In this document: piece after piece, positions 1 through 8,274 of the stretch
Layout: every line of letters starts with the position of its first letter
How positions within the stretch are numbered: the first letter of the stretch is position 1
From: Streptomyces cellostaticus
GTDB lineage: Bacteria > Actinomycetota > Actinomycetes > Streptomycetales > Streptomycetaceae
NCBI RefSeq assembly: GCF_023630175.1
Contig: NZ_JALLIN010000019.1
Span: forward strand, 1-64,000
DNA: 64,000 bases
Reading direction: 5' to 3'
Program-made: the position numbers and the translations under genes
Notes under the pieces: model-generated
Databases searched by the model: none
What the model saw: the letters and a program-made list of their open reading frames with translations, nothing else
Told to the model about the DNA's origin: nothing

Positions 1-51
1 CCCGCGCCGGGCCCCCCCCCACCCCGTGCGCGTCCTTCGGACCGGCCCGCC

Positions 52-81
52 TTGACAGCGCCGGTCCGCGGACCGCACTAT
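52..81 (+). promoter_or_regulatory. Consensus promoter, leaderless transcript for the FadR-type regulator
   Basis: A perfect -35 hexamer TTGACA (52-57) is followed 18 bases later by CACTAT (76-81). The expected transcription start falls at about base 88, exactly on the GTG of the regulator gene. There is no Shine-Dalgarno sequence before that GTG, so the transcript is probably leaderless. The TTG that would give a longer protein is part of this -35 box, which argues against that start. Confidence 0.7.
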
Positions 82-87
82 CGCCCC

Positions 88-819
88 GTGAACCTGTCAG
101 ACAGCCAGACAGGTGGTCCGGGCCCGCGGCGCGTCAGCGCCATGGAGGCGGTCCTCGGCCACCTTCGCGGCGCCATCGAGCGCGGCACGTACGCCGTGGG
201 CGACAAGCTCCCCTCCGAGGCCGAGCTGTGCCGCACCCTCGAGGTGTCCCGGCCCGTGCTCCGCGAGGCGCTGCGCGCCCTGCAGACGATGGGCCTGACG
301 GTCTCCCGGACCGGCAGGGGGACCTTCGTCGTCGCGGACCGCGTCGACGAGCCCACCTTCGGCGACTACACGGCCGGCCACCTGCTGGAGGTCCGCCGCC
401 ACGTCGAGATCCCGGTCGCCGGATACGCGGCGACCCGCCGCACCCCGGACGACCTGGACCGGCTCGGCCGGCTGCTCGACCGCATGGAGCGGGAGACGGA
501 CACCACCGCGTGGGTCGCGATGGACAGCCTCTTCCACCTCGCCGTCGCCGAAGCCGCCCAGAACCCGGTCTTCCGCCGGGTCATCGAGGAGATCCGCGAC
601 GCGCTGGCGCGCCAGTCGGCCTTCCTCAACGAACTGGGCGGGCGCCGCGAGCAGTCCAACCGCGAGCACCGGGCGATCGTCGAGGCCCTGGTGGACGGCA
701 GCGAACACGACGCCGTCCAGGCCATGAGCCACCACCTGGACCGCGTCGAGACGACCCTCACCCACATCGTGCGCGCCGGACACCCGGACACACCACCCGG
801 CGGCGGCCCCGACGCGTGA
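88..819 (+). CDS. FadR-subfamily GntR transcriptional regulator
   Basis: This is a 243-residue repressor-type protein. Residues about 15-80 form the GntR winged helix with the hallmark LPSEAEL and VSRPVLREALRAL segments, ending in the GRGTFVV wing. The rest is an all-helical FCD ligand-binding domain. Its Asp, Arg and His side chains (for example FHLAVAEAA and NREHRAIVEAL) normally bind a metal and an organic acid. GTG 88 is chosen because the promoter places the transcription start there; ATG 142 (225 aa) is the alternative. It precedes asparaginase, aspartase and glutaminase genes on the same strand with a gap of 78 bases. It therefore probably controls asparagine/aspartate catabolism, with an amino acid or dicarboxylate as ligand (inferred). 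Confidence 0.9.
   Translation: MNLSDSQTGGPGPRRVSAMEAVLGHLRGAIERGTYAVGDKLPSEAELCRTLEVSRPVLREALRALQTMGLTVSRTGRGTFVVADRVDEPTFGDYTAGHLLEVRRHVEIPVAGYAATRRTPDDLDRLGRLLDRMERETDTTAWVAMDSLFHLAVAEAAQNPVFRRVIEEIRDALARQSAFLNELGGRREQSNREHRAIVEALVDGSEHDAVQAMSHHLDRVETTLTHIVRAGHPDTPPGGGPDA
92..114. promoter_or_regulatory. GntR/FadR-type operator overlapping the start of the regulator gene
   Basis: CTGTCAGACAG (94-104) is a palindrome with a single central base. It is nested in a wider inverted repeat, ACCTGTC (92-98) and GACAGGT (108-114). TGTC-N-GACA cores are typical of FadR-subfamily operators. The site lies about 6-16 bases after the predicted transcription start, which fits repression by road-block and autoregulation. 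That the adjacent regulator is the binding protein is inference. Confidence 0.6.
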
Positions 820-897
820 CCCGCGGCCGGTGCCGCCGGCCCGGCCCGTCGCCTTCCCCGCCGCCCTCGCCCCCCGCTCCCACCACCGATTCAGGCA

Positions 898-1917
898 GTG
901 ATGTACAGCAGCTCTCCCGCGCCCGCGCCCGTCGTCCGCGAACCCCGGCACACCCCCGTGGCCCACCTCGTGCGCGGCGGGATCGTCGAGGGGGTCCACC
1001 ACGGCTCGGTCGTCGTCCTCGGCGCCGACGGCCGTGTCCAGCTCCAGCTCGGTGACATCGAGGCCGCGTTCTACCCCCGCTCGGCCCTCAAGCCCCTCCA
1101 GGCCCTGGCCATGCTGCGCGCCGGGCTCCCGCTGGACGGAGCGCTGCTCTCGCTGGCCGCCGCCAGCCACTCCGGCGAGGAGCGGCACCTCGACGGCGCC
1201 CGGCGGATCCTCGAACTCGCCGGGCTCGGCGAGGACGACCTGCGCAACGTGCCCGACATGCCGTACGGCCCGGCCGTCCGGGACGCCTGGGTGCGCGCGG
1301 GCCGGGAGCCCTCCCGGCTCGCCCAGAACTGCTCCGGCAAGCACGCGGCGATGCTGTGGACCGCGAAGCTCAACGGCTGGTCCCTGCCGGGCTACCTGGA
1401 CCCGGCCCACCCGCTCCAGCGGGCCGTCGCGGACACCGTCGAGGAACTCACCGGCCAGCCGATCGCCCGGGTGACCGTCGACGGCTGCGGCGCACCCCTG
1501 TTCTCCGTCTCGCTGCACGGCCTCGCCCGCGCCGCCGCCCGCCTCACCACCGCCGCGCCGGGCACCCCCGAGGCCCGGGTGGCCGACGCGATGCGCGAGC
1601 ACGCCGAGATGGCCTCCGGCGCCGGCCGGGACGTGGCCGAGCTGATGCGGGCCGTGCCCGGCCTGCTCGCCAAGGACGGCTTCGAGGGCGTTCAGGTCGC
1701 CGCCCTCCCGGACGGCCGCGCCGTCGCGGTCAAGATCGCCGACGGTGCGAACCGGGCACGCATACCGGTGGCCGCGGCGGCCCTGGCCCGAGCCGGAGTC
1801 GACCCCGCCGCACTCACCGCCTTCGCGGGCGAGCCGCTGCTCGGCGGCGGGGAGCCGGTCGGCCGGATCCGGCCGGTGCCCGCACTCGACCCGGTCCCGC
1901 CGCGGGCCGGCGCCTGA
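898..1917 (+). CDS. L-asparaginase II family (Rhizobium etli type) amidohydrolase
   Basis: The product is about 338 residues and belongs to the thermolabile asparaginase II family (Asparaginase_II, Pfam PF06089). It is unrelated to the E. coli AnsA/AnsB fold. The family hydrolyses L-asparagine to aspartate and ammonia. Family blocks are visible: SALKPLQAL, SHSGEERHL, NCSGKHAAML and the C-terminal KIADGANRARIP. No signal peptide is present, so it should be cytoplasmic. GTG 898 and ATG 901 are adjacent possible starts; ATG 901 is the more conventional. It lies 45 bases upstream of aspartate ammonia-lyase on the same strand, so the two together would turn asparagine into aspartate and then fumarate, releasing two ammonia. 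Confidence 0.9.
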   Translation: MMYSSSPAPAPVVREPRHTPVAHLVRGGIVEGVHHGSVVVLGADGRVQLQLGDIEAAFYPRSALKPLQALAMLRAGLPLDGALLSLAAASHSGEERHLDGARRILELAGLGEDDLRNVPDMPYGPAVRDAWVRAGREPSRLAQNCSGKHAAMLWTAKLNGWSLPGYLDPAHPLQRAVADTVEELTGQPIARVTVDGCGAPLFSVSLHGLARAAARLTTAAPGTPEARVADAMREHAEMASGAGRDVAELMRAVPGLLAKDGFEGVQVAALPDGRAVAVKIADGANRARIPVAAAALARAGVDPAALTAFAGEPLLGGGEPVGRIRPVPALDPVPPRAGA

Positions 1918-1961
1918 CCACCCGCTCAGCACCCCGTACCTCCGAAAGAGGCAGCACCCCG

Positions 1962-3371
1962 ATGACCCCCGTCACCCGAAGCGAGCACGACCTGCTCGGC
2001 GACCGCGACGTACCCGCCGACGCGTACTGGGGCATCCACACCCTGCGCGCGACGGAGAACTTCCCCATCACCGGCACCCCGATCTCCGCCTACCCGCACC
2101 TGATCGACGCCCTGGCCGCCGTCAAGGAGGCCGCCGCCCTCGCCAACGAGGAACTCGGCCTGCTGGAGCCACGGAAGGCGGCCGCGATCGTCGCCGCCTG
2201 CCGGGAGATACGCGCGGGCGACCTGCACGACCAGTTCGTCGTGGACGTCATCCAGGGCGGTGCCGGGACGTCCACCAACATGAACGCCAACGAGGTCGTG
2301 GCCAACCGCGCCCTGGAACTGCTCGGCCACGAAAAGGGCCGGTACGCGCACCTGCACCCCAACGAGGACGTCAACCTCGGCCAGTCCACCAACGACGTCT
2401 ACCCCACCGCCGTCAAGATCGCGACGGTGTTCGCGGTGCGCGGCCTGCTCAAGGCCATGGCCGTGCTCCAGGACGCCTTCGCCGGGAAGGCCCTCGAGTT
2501 CCGCGACGTGCTGAAGATGGGCCGCACCCAGCTCCAGGACGCCGTGCCGATGACCCTCGGCCAGGAGTTCTCGGCGTTCGCCGTGATGCTCGACGAGGAC
2601 CGCAGCCGGCTCGCCGAGGCCGTGGAACTGGTCCACGAGATCAACCTCGGCGCCACCGCCATCGGCACCGGCCTCAACGCGCCGGCCGGCTACGCCGAGG
2701 CCGCCCGCCGCCACCTCGCCGCCATCACCGGACTGCCCCTGGTCACCGCGGCCAACCTGGTCGAGGCCACCCAGGACTGCGGCGCCTTCGTGCAGATGTC
2801 CGGCGTGCTGAAGCGGATCGCGGTCAAGCTCTCCAAGAGCTGCAACGACCTGCGCCTGCTGTCCTCCGGCCCCCGCGCGGGCCTCGGCGAGATCAACCTG
2901 CCCCCGGTGCAGGCCGGCTCGTCGATCATGCCCGGCAAGGTCAACCCCGTGATCCCCGAGGTCGTCAACCAGGTCGCCTTCGAGGTCATCGGCAACGACG
3001 TCGCCATCACCATGGCCGCCGAGGCGGGACAGCTCCAGCTCAACGCCTTCGAGCCGCTCATCCTGCACTCCCTGTCGCAGAGCATCACCCACCTGCGCAG
3101 CGCCTGCCTGACGCTGGCCGAGCGGTGCGTCGCGGGCATCACCGCCAACACCGGGCGGCTGCGCGCCGCCGTGGAGAACTCCATCGGGCTGGTCACCGCG
3201 CTCAACCCGTACATCGGCTACACGGCCGCCACCGACATCGCCAAGGAAGCCCTCGCCACCGGCCGGGGCGTGGCCGAACTCGTCCTGGAGAGGGGCCTGT
3301 TGCCCGCCGACCGGCTGGCCGGCCTGCTGCGCCCCGAGATCGTCGCGGGCAGCGGGACGCCGGCCCCCTGA
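1962..3371 (+). CDS. aspA: Aspartate ammonia-lyase
   Basis: A 469-residue enzyme of the fumarase/aspartase superfamily that deaminates L-aspartate to fumarate. The fumarate-lyase signature GSSIMPGKVNP is intact. The aspartase-type blocks GTSTNMNANEV and GQSTNDVYPTA, and the TQDCGAFVQMSG segment, are present. Length matches the family. The frame stays open for 202 codons upstream, but that part reads through the asparaginase gene and is not coding. ATG 1962 follows an AAGAGG-type ribosome site. It sits in a likely operon with the asparaginase upstream; glutaminase follows 46 bases later. Intracellular tetramer is the usual form of the family. Confidence 0.97.
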   Translation: MTPVTRSEHDLLGDRDVPADAYWGIHTLRATENFPITGTPISAYPHLIDALAAVKEAAALANEELGLLEPRKAAAIVAACREIRAGDLHDQFVVDVIQGGAGTSTNMNANEVVANRALELLGHEKGRYAHLHPNEDVNLGQSTNDVYPTAVKIATVFAVRGLLKAMAVLQDAFAGKALEFRDVLKMGRTQLQDAVPMTLGQEFSAFAVMLDEDRSRLAEAVELVHEINLGATAIGTGLNAPAGYAEAARRHLAAITGLPLVTAANLVEATQDCGAFVQMSGVLKRIAVKLSKSCNDLRLLSSGPRAGLGEINLPPVQAGSSIMPGKVNPVIPEVVNQVAFEVIGNDVAITMAAEAGQLQLNAFEPLILHSLSQSITHLRSACLTLAERCVAGITANTGRLRAAVENSIGLVTALNPYIGYTAATDIAKEALATGRGVAELVLERGLLPADRLAGLLRPEIVAGSGTPAP

Positions 3372-3417
3372 CCCCGCGCGGGCACGCACGACGCACCCGG
3401 ACCGGCCCGGAGGCACA

Positions 3418-4356
3418 ATGGCGATCATGACAACGACGTCGTCCCCCGCCTTCCTCCCGGTCCTGGAGCGCATCGAGCAGGAGCTGGGCCGCACACCCGG
3501 CCGCGGCCGCCCCGCCGACTACATCCCGGCCCTCGCGGCCTGTGACCCGCGCAGCTTCGGCATGGCCGTCGCGGAACCGGACGGCACCGTCCACGGAGTG
3601 GGGGACTGGCGGCAGCCGTTCTCCACGCAGTCCATCACCAAGGTGTTCACGCTCGCCCTGGTCCTGGCCCGCGAGGGCGACGAACTCTGGGAGCACGTCG
3701 GGCGCGAACCCTCCGGCAACCCGTTCAACTCCCTGGTGCAGCTCGAGTACGAGAACGGCATCCCGCGCAACCCCTTCATCAACGCGGGCGCGCTGGTCGT
3801 CACCGACCGCCTGCAGACCCGCAGCGGTGACGCCGCCGGCGAGCTGCTCGCCTTCCTGCGCACCGAGAGCGGCAACCCCGGCCTCGACTTCGACCTGGAG
3901 GTCGCCGCCTCCGAGACCGCGCACGGCGCCCGCAACGCGGCCCTCGCCCACTTCATGGCGTCGTACCACAACATCGACAACGACGTCCCGGTGCTGCTCG
4001 ACCAGTACTTCCGGCAGTGCTCCGTCGCCGCCTCCTGCGCCGACCTCGCCCTCGCCACCGGCTTCCTGGCCCGGCACGGCATCCGCGCCGACGGCACCAG
4101 GCTGCTCACCCGCAGCCAGGCCAAGCAGGTCAACGCGGTGATGCTGACCTGCGGGACGTACGACGCGGCCGGCGACTTCGCCTACCGGGTCGGACTGCCC
4201 GGCAAGAGCGGCGTCGGCGGCGGGATCATCGCGGTGGTCCCGGGCCGCTGCACCCTGTGCGTGTGGAGCCCCGGGCTCGACGAGCGGGGCAACTCGGTGG
4301 CCGGTGTGGCGGCCCTGGACCGGTTCACCACGCTCACCGGCCTCTCGGTGTTCTGA
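3418..4356 (+). CDS. glsA: Glutaminase, serine-dependent beta-lactamase fold
   Basis: A 312-residue glutaminase A that hydrolyses L-glutamine to glutamate and ammonia. Catalytic motifs include FSTQSITKVF (nucleophile Ser and following Lys), the EPSGNPFNSLV block, the NPFINAGALV segment and GLPGKSGVGGGI near the C terminus. Length is normal for the single-domain bacterial enzyme. GGAGG at 3409-3413 lies just before ATG 3418; ATG 3427, nine bases later, has better spacing and is an alternative. It completes a compact set of three amide/amino-acid deaminating enzymes downstream of a FadR-type regulator. No secretion signal is evident. Confidence 0.96.
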   Translation: MAIMTTTSSPAFLPVLERIEQELGRTPGRGRPADYIPALAACDPRSFGMAVAEPDGTVHGVGDWRQPFSTQSITKVFTLALVLAREGDELWEHVGREPSGNPFNSLVQLEYENGIPRNPFINAGALVVTDRLQTRSGDAAGELLAFLRTESGNPGLDFDLEVAASETAHGARNAALAHFMASYHNIDNDVPVLLDQYFRQCSVAASCADLALATGFLARHGIRADGTRLLTRSQAKQVNAVMLTCGTYDAAGDFAYRVGLPGKSGVGGGIIAVVPGRCTLCVWSPGLDERGNSVAGVAALDRFTTLTGLSVF

Positions 4357-4456
4357 ACCGGGCGGCGCCGCCGCGCCACACGCCGGTCATGTGCGGGCCG
4401 CCCGCCGGTGCGGGGGGTGTCGTCTTCCGGCCACCCGGCGTTGCCACGCTGACCCG

Positions 4457-5860
4457 GTGCTGGCCATGGCCCTTCCCCTCGACCTCCGCCGCTGCCAGGT
4501 GCTCGGCCTGGCCGGTACCGCCTTCCTCGCGCTGGGCGGGGAGACGGCGGGCGCCCTGCCGGTGGCGGACCTGCTCGCCCCCGCCTCCGCACGGGCCGCG
4601 CTCGGCCTGGTCGCGGTCTACTGCGGTGTCGTGCTGCTCACCGCTGCCTGGGCGCTGCTCGGCCGGCTGGTGCACGGCCCGCGACCGCCCGGCGAGCGCT
4701 CCCTGCTGCTGGTCCTCGCGCTCTGGGCGGCGCCGCTGCTGCTCGCGCCCCCGCTCTTCAGCCGGGACGTCTACAGCTATCTCGCGCAGGGCGCCATGGT
4801 CGACGCCCACATGGACGTGTACGCCCACGGCCCCGACCTGCTGGGCGGCCCGCTGGCCGACGAGGTCGCGCCCGTGTGGCGGCACACGGCCGCCCCCTAC
4901 GGTCCGGCGTTCCTCGCCCTGGCCTCCGCGCTGTCCGCCCTGACCCGCGGCGAACTGCCCGCCGGACTGCTGGGCATGCGCCTGGTCGCCGTGCTCGGCG
5001 TCGCCCTCATGGCGGTGGCGCTGCCCCGCCTGGCCCGGCACAGCGGCGCCGACCCGGTCGCCGCGCTGTGGCTCGGCGCCCTGAACCCGCTGGTCCTGCT
5101 GCACCTCGTGGCGGGCGCCCACAACGACGCGCTGATGCTCGGCCTGCTGGGGCTCGGCCTGGTCGCGGCACTCGGCCGGTGGCCCGTCCTCGGCACGGTG
5201 CTCATCACCCTGGCAGCCCTGGTCAAGGCGCCCGCCGCGCTCGGCCTGCCCGCGGCGCTGGTCCTCCAGCTCCACGCCGGCCGCGGTGCCCTGCGCGCCA
5301 CGGTGACGACGGCGGCCGGCGCCGCGGCGACCACGGCCGCGGCCACCGCCGTCGCCGGCACGGGGTACGGCTGGATCGGCGCCCTGGACACCCCCGTCTC
5401 CTCGCACAACTGGGCCCTGACCAGCCTGCTCGGCCGGGGCACCGGCGCCCTGCTCGAACACCTCGGCAGCGGCCTGGCCCCGCTCGCCGTGCCCGCATGG
5501 CATCTGCTGGGCCTGGTCGCCACCGCCGTCGCGGTGGCCCTGATCTGGCTCCGGCTGCGCCTGCTGCCGGTGTACGCCCTCGGGCTGAGCCTGCTCGCGG
5601 TCGCGGTGCTGGGCCCGGCCCTCCGGCCCTGGTACGTGCTGTGGGGCCTGTTCCTCATCGCGGCGGCCGCGCCCAGCACCTCGGTGCGGCACCGGGTGGC
5701 AGCCCTGGCCGGTGTGCTGGCGCTCGCGGTGCTGCCGAGCGGCGGGCCGCCCCGGCCCGGCCAGCTCGCCCTCGCCGTCTGCGGCGGCGCGCTGGGTCTG
5801 GTCGTGCTGTGGCAGGCCCGGCAGGCCGCCGAGGCACCGGCGGCGGGACGCACCGCGTGA
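4457..5860 (+). CDS. MptB-like polyprenol-phosphomannose-dependent alpha-1,6-mannosyltransferase
   Basis: About 467 residues with a dozen hydrophobic segments, so an integral membrane GT-C glycosyltransferase. The loop FSRDVYSYLAQG, with the FSRDVYSY acidic motif at the membrane surface, and the following HGPDLLGG segment are characteristic of MptB-type enzymes. The NPLVLLHLVAGAHNDA block is also typical. These enzymes use polyprenol-phosphate mannose as donor for cell-envelope glycans. GTG 4457 is taken as start; ATG 4466 is equally possible and neither has a strong ribosome site. The stop overlaps the start of the next glycosyltransferase gene (GTGA), so the two are translationally coupled. 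The natural acceptor cannot be read from sequence. Confidence 0.85.
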   Translation: MLAMALPLDLRRCQVLGLAGTAFLALGGETAGALPVADLLAPASARAALGLVAVYCGVVLLTAAWALLGRLVHGPRPPGERSLLLVLALWAAPLLLAPPLFSRDVYSYLAQGAMVDAHMDVYAHGPDLLGGPLADEVAPVWRHTAAPYGPAFLALASALSALTRGELPAGLLGMRLVAVLGVALMAVALPRLARHSGADPVAALWLGALNPLVLLHLVAGAHNDALMLGLLGLGLVAALGRWPVLGTVLITLAALVKAPAALGLPAALVLQLHAGRGALRATVTTAAGAAATTAAATAVAGTGYGWIGALDTPVSSHNWALTSLLGRGTGALLEHLGSGLAPLAVPAWHLLGLVATAVAVALIWLRLRLLPVYALGLSLLAVAVLGPALRPWYVLWGLFLIAAAAPSTSVRHRVAALAGVLALAVLPSGGPPRPGQLALAVCGGALGLVVLWQARQAAEAPAAGRTA

Positions 5861-7248
5861 CCGGCCCGTCCCTGCCGCGCACCGGCTCCGGCCGCCTGCT
5901 GCTCGTGGCGGCCCTGGCCGCCGCGGTGACCGTGTTCACGGCCACCGTGCCGCTGCTGCGGGACTTCTTCGACCTGCGCGTCTACTACGGCACCGTGCAC
6001 ACCTGGATCGGGCACGGGGGCCGGATCTACGACTACCGGGTGCCGGGGACGTCGTACGGCTTCACCTATCCGCCGTTCGCGGCGCTGCTCATGCTGCCCC
6101 TGGCCGCCATGGGCCGGCACACCGCGATCGCCGCCTCTTTGCTGGTGAACCTGGCCGCGCTGGCGGTGGTCCTGGGCGTCCTGGCCGGTCCGGGCCCGTG
6201 GCGGCACGGCTGGTTCCGCTGGTCGCTGGCGCTGTGTCTGCTCGCGCTGTTCGAGCCGCTGCGGGACACCTTCAGCTTCGGGCAGGTCAACCTGGTGCTG
6301 CTCGCCCTGGTGCTCGGCGACGCCTGGCTGCTGCGGACCGGCCGCGGCCGCCGGGCGGGCGCCGGGATCGGGCTGGCCGCGGCGGTGAAGCTGACGCCCG
6401 CCCTGTTCATCGCCCTGCTGCTGCTCGCCCGGCGGTGGCGGGCGGCCGCCGTGGCGAGCAGTACGGCCCTCGCGGCGACCGGGCTGGCCGCCTGGGCGTA
6501 CCCGGGCGCGTCCCGCTTCTACTGGACCGGGGCACTGTGGGACACGAGCCGCGTCGGGCGGCCCGACTACGTGTCGAACCAGTCGTTGCAGGGCGTCCTG
6601 GCCCGGCTCGGTGAACCGGATCGCGGGCTGTGGGCCGGTGCGGTGCTGCTGGTGCTGTGCGCGTGGGCGTGGCGCGCCCGCCGGGCGGTGACGGCCGGCG
6701 ACTGGCCGGCGGCCTTCGCGCTCACCGGCGCGGCGGCCTGCCTGGTCAGCCCGGTCACCTGGGTCCACCACCTGGTGTGGCTGCTGCCGTCCCTCGCGGC
6801 GCTGGTGCGCGCCGGGTACCCGCGTCTCGCCGGCGCCCTGTTCGCGGTGCTGTGCACCAGCGTGGTGTGGCTCTGGGCCGGGGACGCCTCCGGCCCCGGC
6901 GGCTTCGTCGGCGGCAACGCCTACACCTGGGTCACGCTCGGTCTGCTGCTGGGCCTGCCGGCGGGTCAGCCGCGGGTGACCCGGCCGTTCCTGGCCCGCA
7001 GCGCCAGCGCCACCGCCGCCGCGCCGAGCCCGGTGAAGCCCACGACGGCCGCGGTGGGCGACCAGCCCGAGGCGTCGTCCGGCGGCGGGGCGGCAGTCAC
7101 CGCGGCGGGTGCGGCGGCCGCGGCCGCGGTGCCTCCGGGGCGCAGCGCGTCGAGCGAGCCCACCGGGTCGACCCGCCCGGCCGCGGCGAATCCCCAGTCG
7201 AGCAGTTGGCGGGCCTCCTCGTACACGGCGAAGCCCCCGCCCTCCTGA
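5857..7248 (+). CDS. GT87-family alpha-1,2-mannosyltransferase-like membrane protein with antisense-overlapping C terminus
   Basis: The 463-residue product has many membrane helices and the GT87 features: an early acidic site (FFDLRVYYGTV), a YGFTYPPFAALL block, an FGQVNLVLLALVL block and a VSPVTWVHHLVW block. The family contains actinobacterial enzymes transferring mannose from polyprenol-phosphate mannose. The start GTG 5857 overlaps the upstream stop. The conserved protein ends near residue 370. The last 94 codons (from 6966 onward) are an Ala/Ser/Pro-rich tail that lies antisense to the carboxypeptidase gene. The tail may be translated simply because no earlier stop exists, or a frameshift may have removed the native stop. 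Confidence 0.8.
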   Translation: MTGPSLPRTGSGRLLLVAALAAAVTVFTATVPLLRDFFDLRVYYGTVHTWIGHGGRIYDYRVPGTSYGFTYPPFAALLMLPLAAMGRHTAIAASLLVNLAALAVVLGVLAGPGPWRHGWFRWSLALCLLALFEPLRDTFSFGQVNLVLLALVLGDAWLLRTGRGRRAGAGIGLAAAVKLTPALFIALLLLARRWRAAAVASSTALAATGLAAWAYPGASRFYWTGALWDTSRVGRPDYVSNQSLQGVLARLGEPDRGLWAGAVLLVLCAWAWRARRAVTAGDWPAAFALTGAAACLVSPVTWVHHLVWLLPSLAALVRAGYPRLAGALFAVLCTSVVWLWAGDASGPGGFVGGNAYTWVTLGLLLGLPAGQPRVTRPFLARSASATAAAPSPVKPTTAAVGDQPEASSGGGAAVTAAGAAAAAAVPPGRSASSEPTGSTRPAAANPQSSSWRASSYTAKPPPS

Positions 7249-8141
7249 GGGTTCATCACGGTGACCACGAGGGTGCGGCCGTCCCGGCGCGCCGCGGCGA
7301 CGAGGGTGTTGCCCGCGTTGCTGGTGTAGCCGTTCTTGATCCCGATCAGCCCGGGGTACGGAGCCACGCCGTCCTCACCGGTCAGCAGCCGGTTGGTGTT
7401 CTCGATCTGGTAGGGCCATCCGTCGCCCGGGAACTGGGACCGGGCGGTGGAGCAGTAGCGGGCGAAGTCGGGGTTGCGCAGCCCGGCCCGCCCGAAGACG
7501 GCCAGGTCGTAGGCCGAGGACACCTGGCCGTCGGCGTCGTAGCCGTCGGGGGAGACGACATGGGTGTCCAGGGCGCCCAGGGAGCGTGCCTTCGCCTGCA
7601 TCTTCCCGGCCGTGGCCTGCCAGCCGCCGTCCAGGGAGGCGAGGACGTGCACGGCGTCGTTGCCCGAGCTGAGGAAGACCCCGCGCCACAGGTCGGCCAC
7701 CTGGTAGCTGTGCCCCTCCTCGACGCCGACCAGGCTGCTGCCCTCGCCGACGTCCTCCAGTTCCCGGTAGTCGACGGTGTGCCGCATGGCGGAGGGCAGG
7801 CCGGGCAGCACGGTGAGGGCGAACAGGGTCTTCAGGGTGCTCGCCGGCGGCAGCTCGCGGTGCGCGTCGGCGGCGGCCAGCACCTCGCCGCTGTCGGCGT
7901 CGGCGACCAGCCAGGACAGCGCGGAGACGTCCGGGACCTCGGGGGCACCCCGGCGGAGCCTGACCTGTGTGCCGGAACGCTGGAGCAGGGCCGGCTTGGG
8001 CACCGACGCGCGTGGCCCCGGCGGCGCGGGATCCCCCGCACGGTGTGCGGTGGAGGCGGCGGCCGGTGCGAGGGCGAGGGTGCCCGCCACACACAGGGAG
8101 CAGGCCGTGACGGCAACCCGACGAGAGAATCCGGTGATCAT
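6966..8141 (-). CDS. D-alanyl-D-alanine carboxypeptidase (peptidase S11)
   Basis: A 391-residue secreted or membrane-anchored penicillin-binding enzyme that trims the terminal D-Ala from peptidoglycan stem peptides. An N-terminal signal peptide (about residues 1-31) leads to the S11 domain. It has the nucleophile motif STLK (101-104), SGN (159-161) and KNG (269-271) in place of the classical KTG. An Ala/Pro-rich linker and one C-terminal hydrophobic segment (about 364-383), followed by basic residues, indicate membrane anchoring. Its 3' end is antisense to the C-terminal codons of the GT87 gene for 283 bases. The Rho-like gene lies upstream on the same strand, 133 bases away. Confidence 0.93.
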   Translation of the reverse strand: MITGFSRRVAVTACSLCVAGTLALAPAAASTAHRAGDPAPPGPRASVPKPALLQRSGTQVRLRRGAPEVPDVSALSWLVADADSGEVLAAADAHRELPPASTLKTLFALTVLPGLPSAMRHTVDYRELEDVGEGSSLVGVEEGHSYQVADLWRGVFLSSGNDAVHVLASLDGGWQATAGKMQAKARSLGALDTHVVSPDGYDADGQVSSAYDLAVFGRAGLRNPDFARYCSTARSQFPGDGWPYQIENTNRLLTGEDGVAPYPGLIGIKNGYTSNAGNTLVAAARRDGRTLVVTVMNPQEGGGFAVYEEARQLLDWGFAAAGRVDPVGSLDALRPGGTAAAAAAPAAVTAAPPPDDASGWSPTAAVVGFTGLGAAAVALALRARNGRVTRG

Positions 8142-8274
8142 AGGATCAACGTAGGAAGCGAGGGCGGGGCAGGCGCGCCGTCCGGGCCGGACGGCCTACG
8201 GGAGCAACCCGGAGGTGGCACCGCGGTCGCCCCGCGGCGTACCGGGCCCGTCGCCCGCGGCCGGGCGGAGCCGT

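Noticed and set aside
1926..3494. 522-codon minus-strand frame across aspartate ammonia-lyase
   Set aside because: It is a shadow frame. The plus strand encodes an intact aspartase with all signatures, and the antisense product is low-complexity Gly/Ala/Arg.
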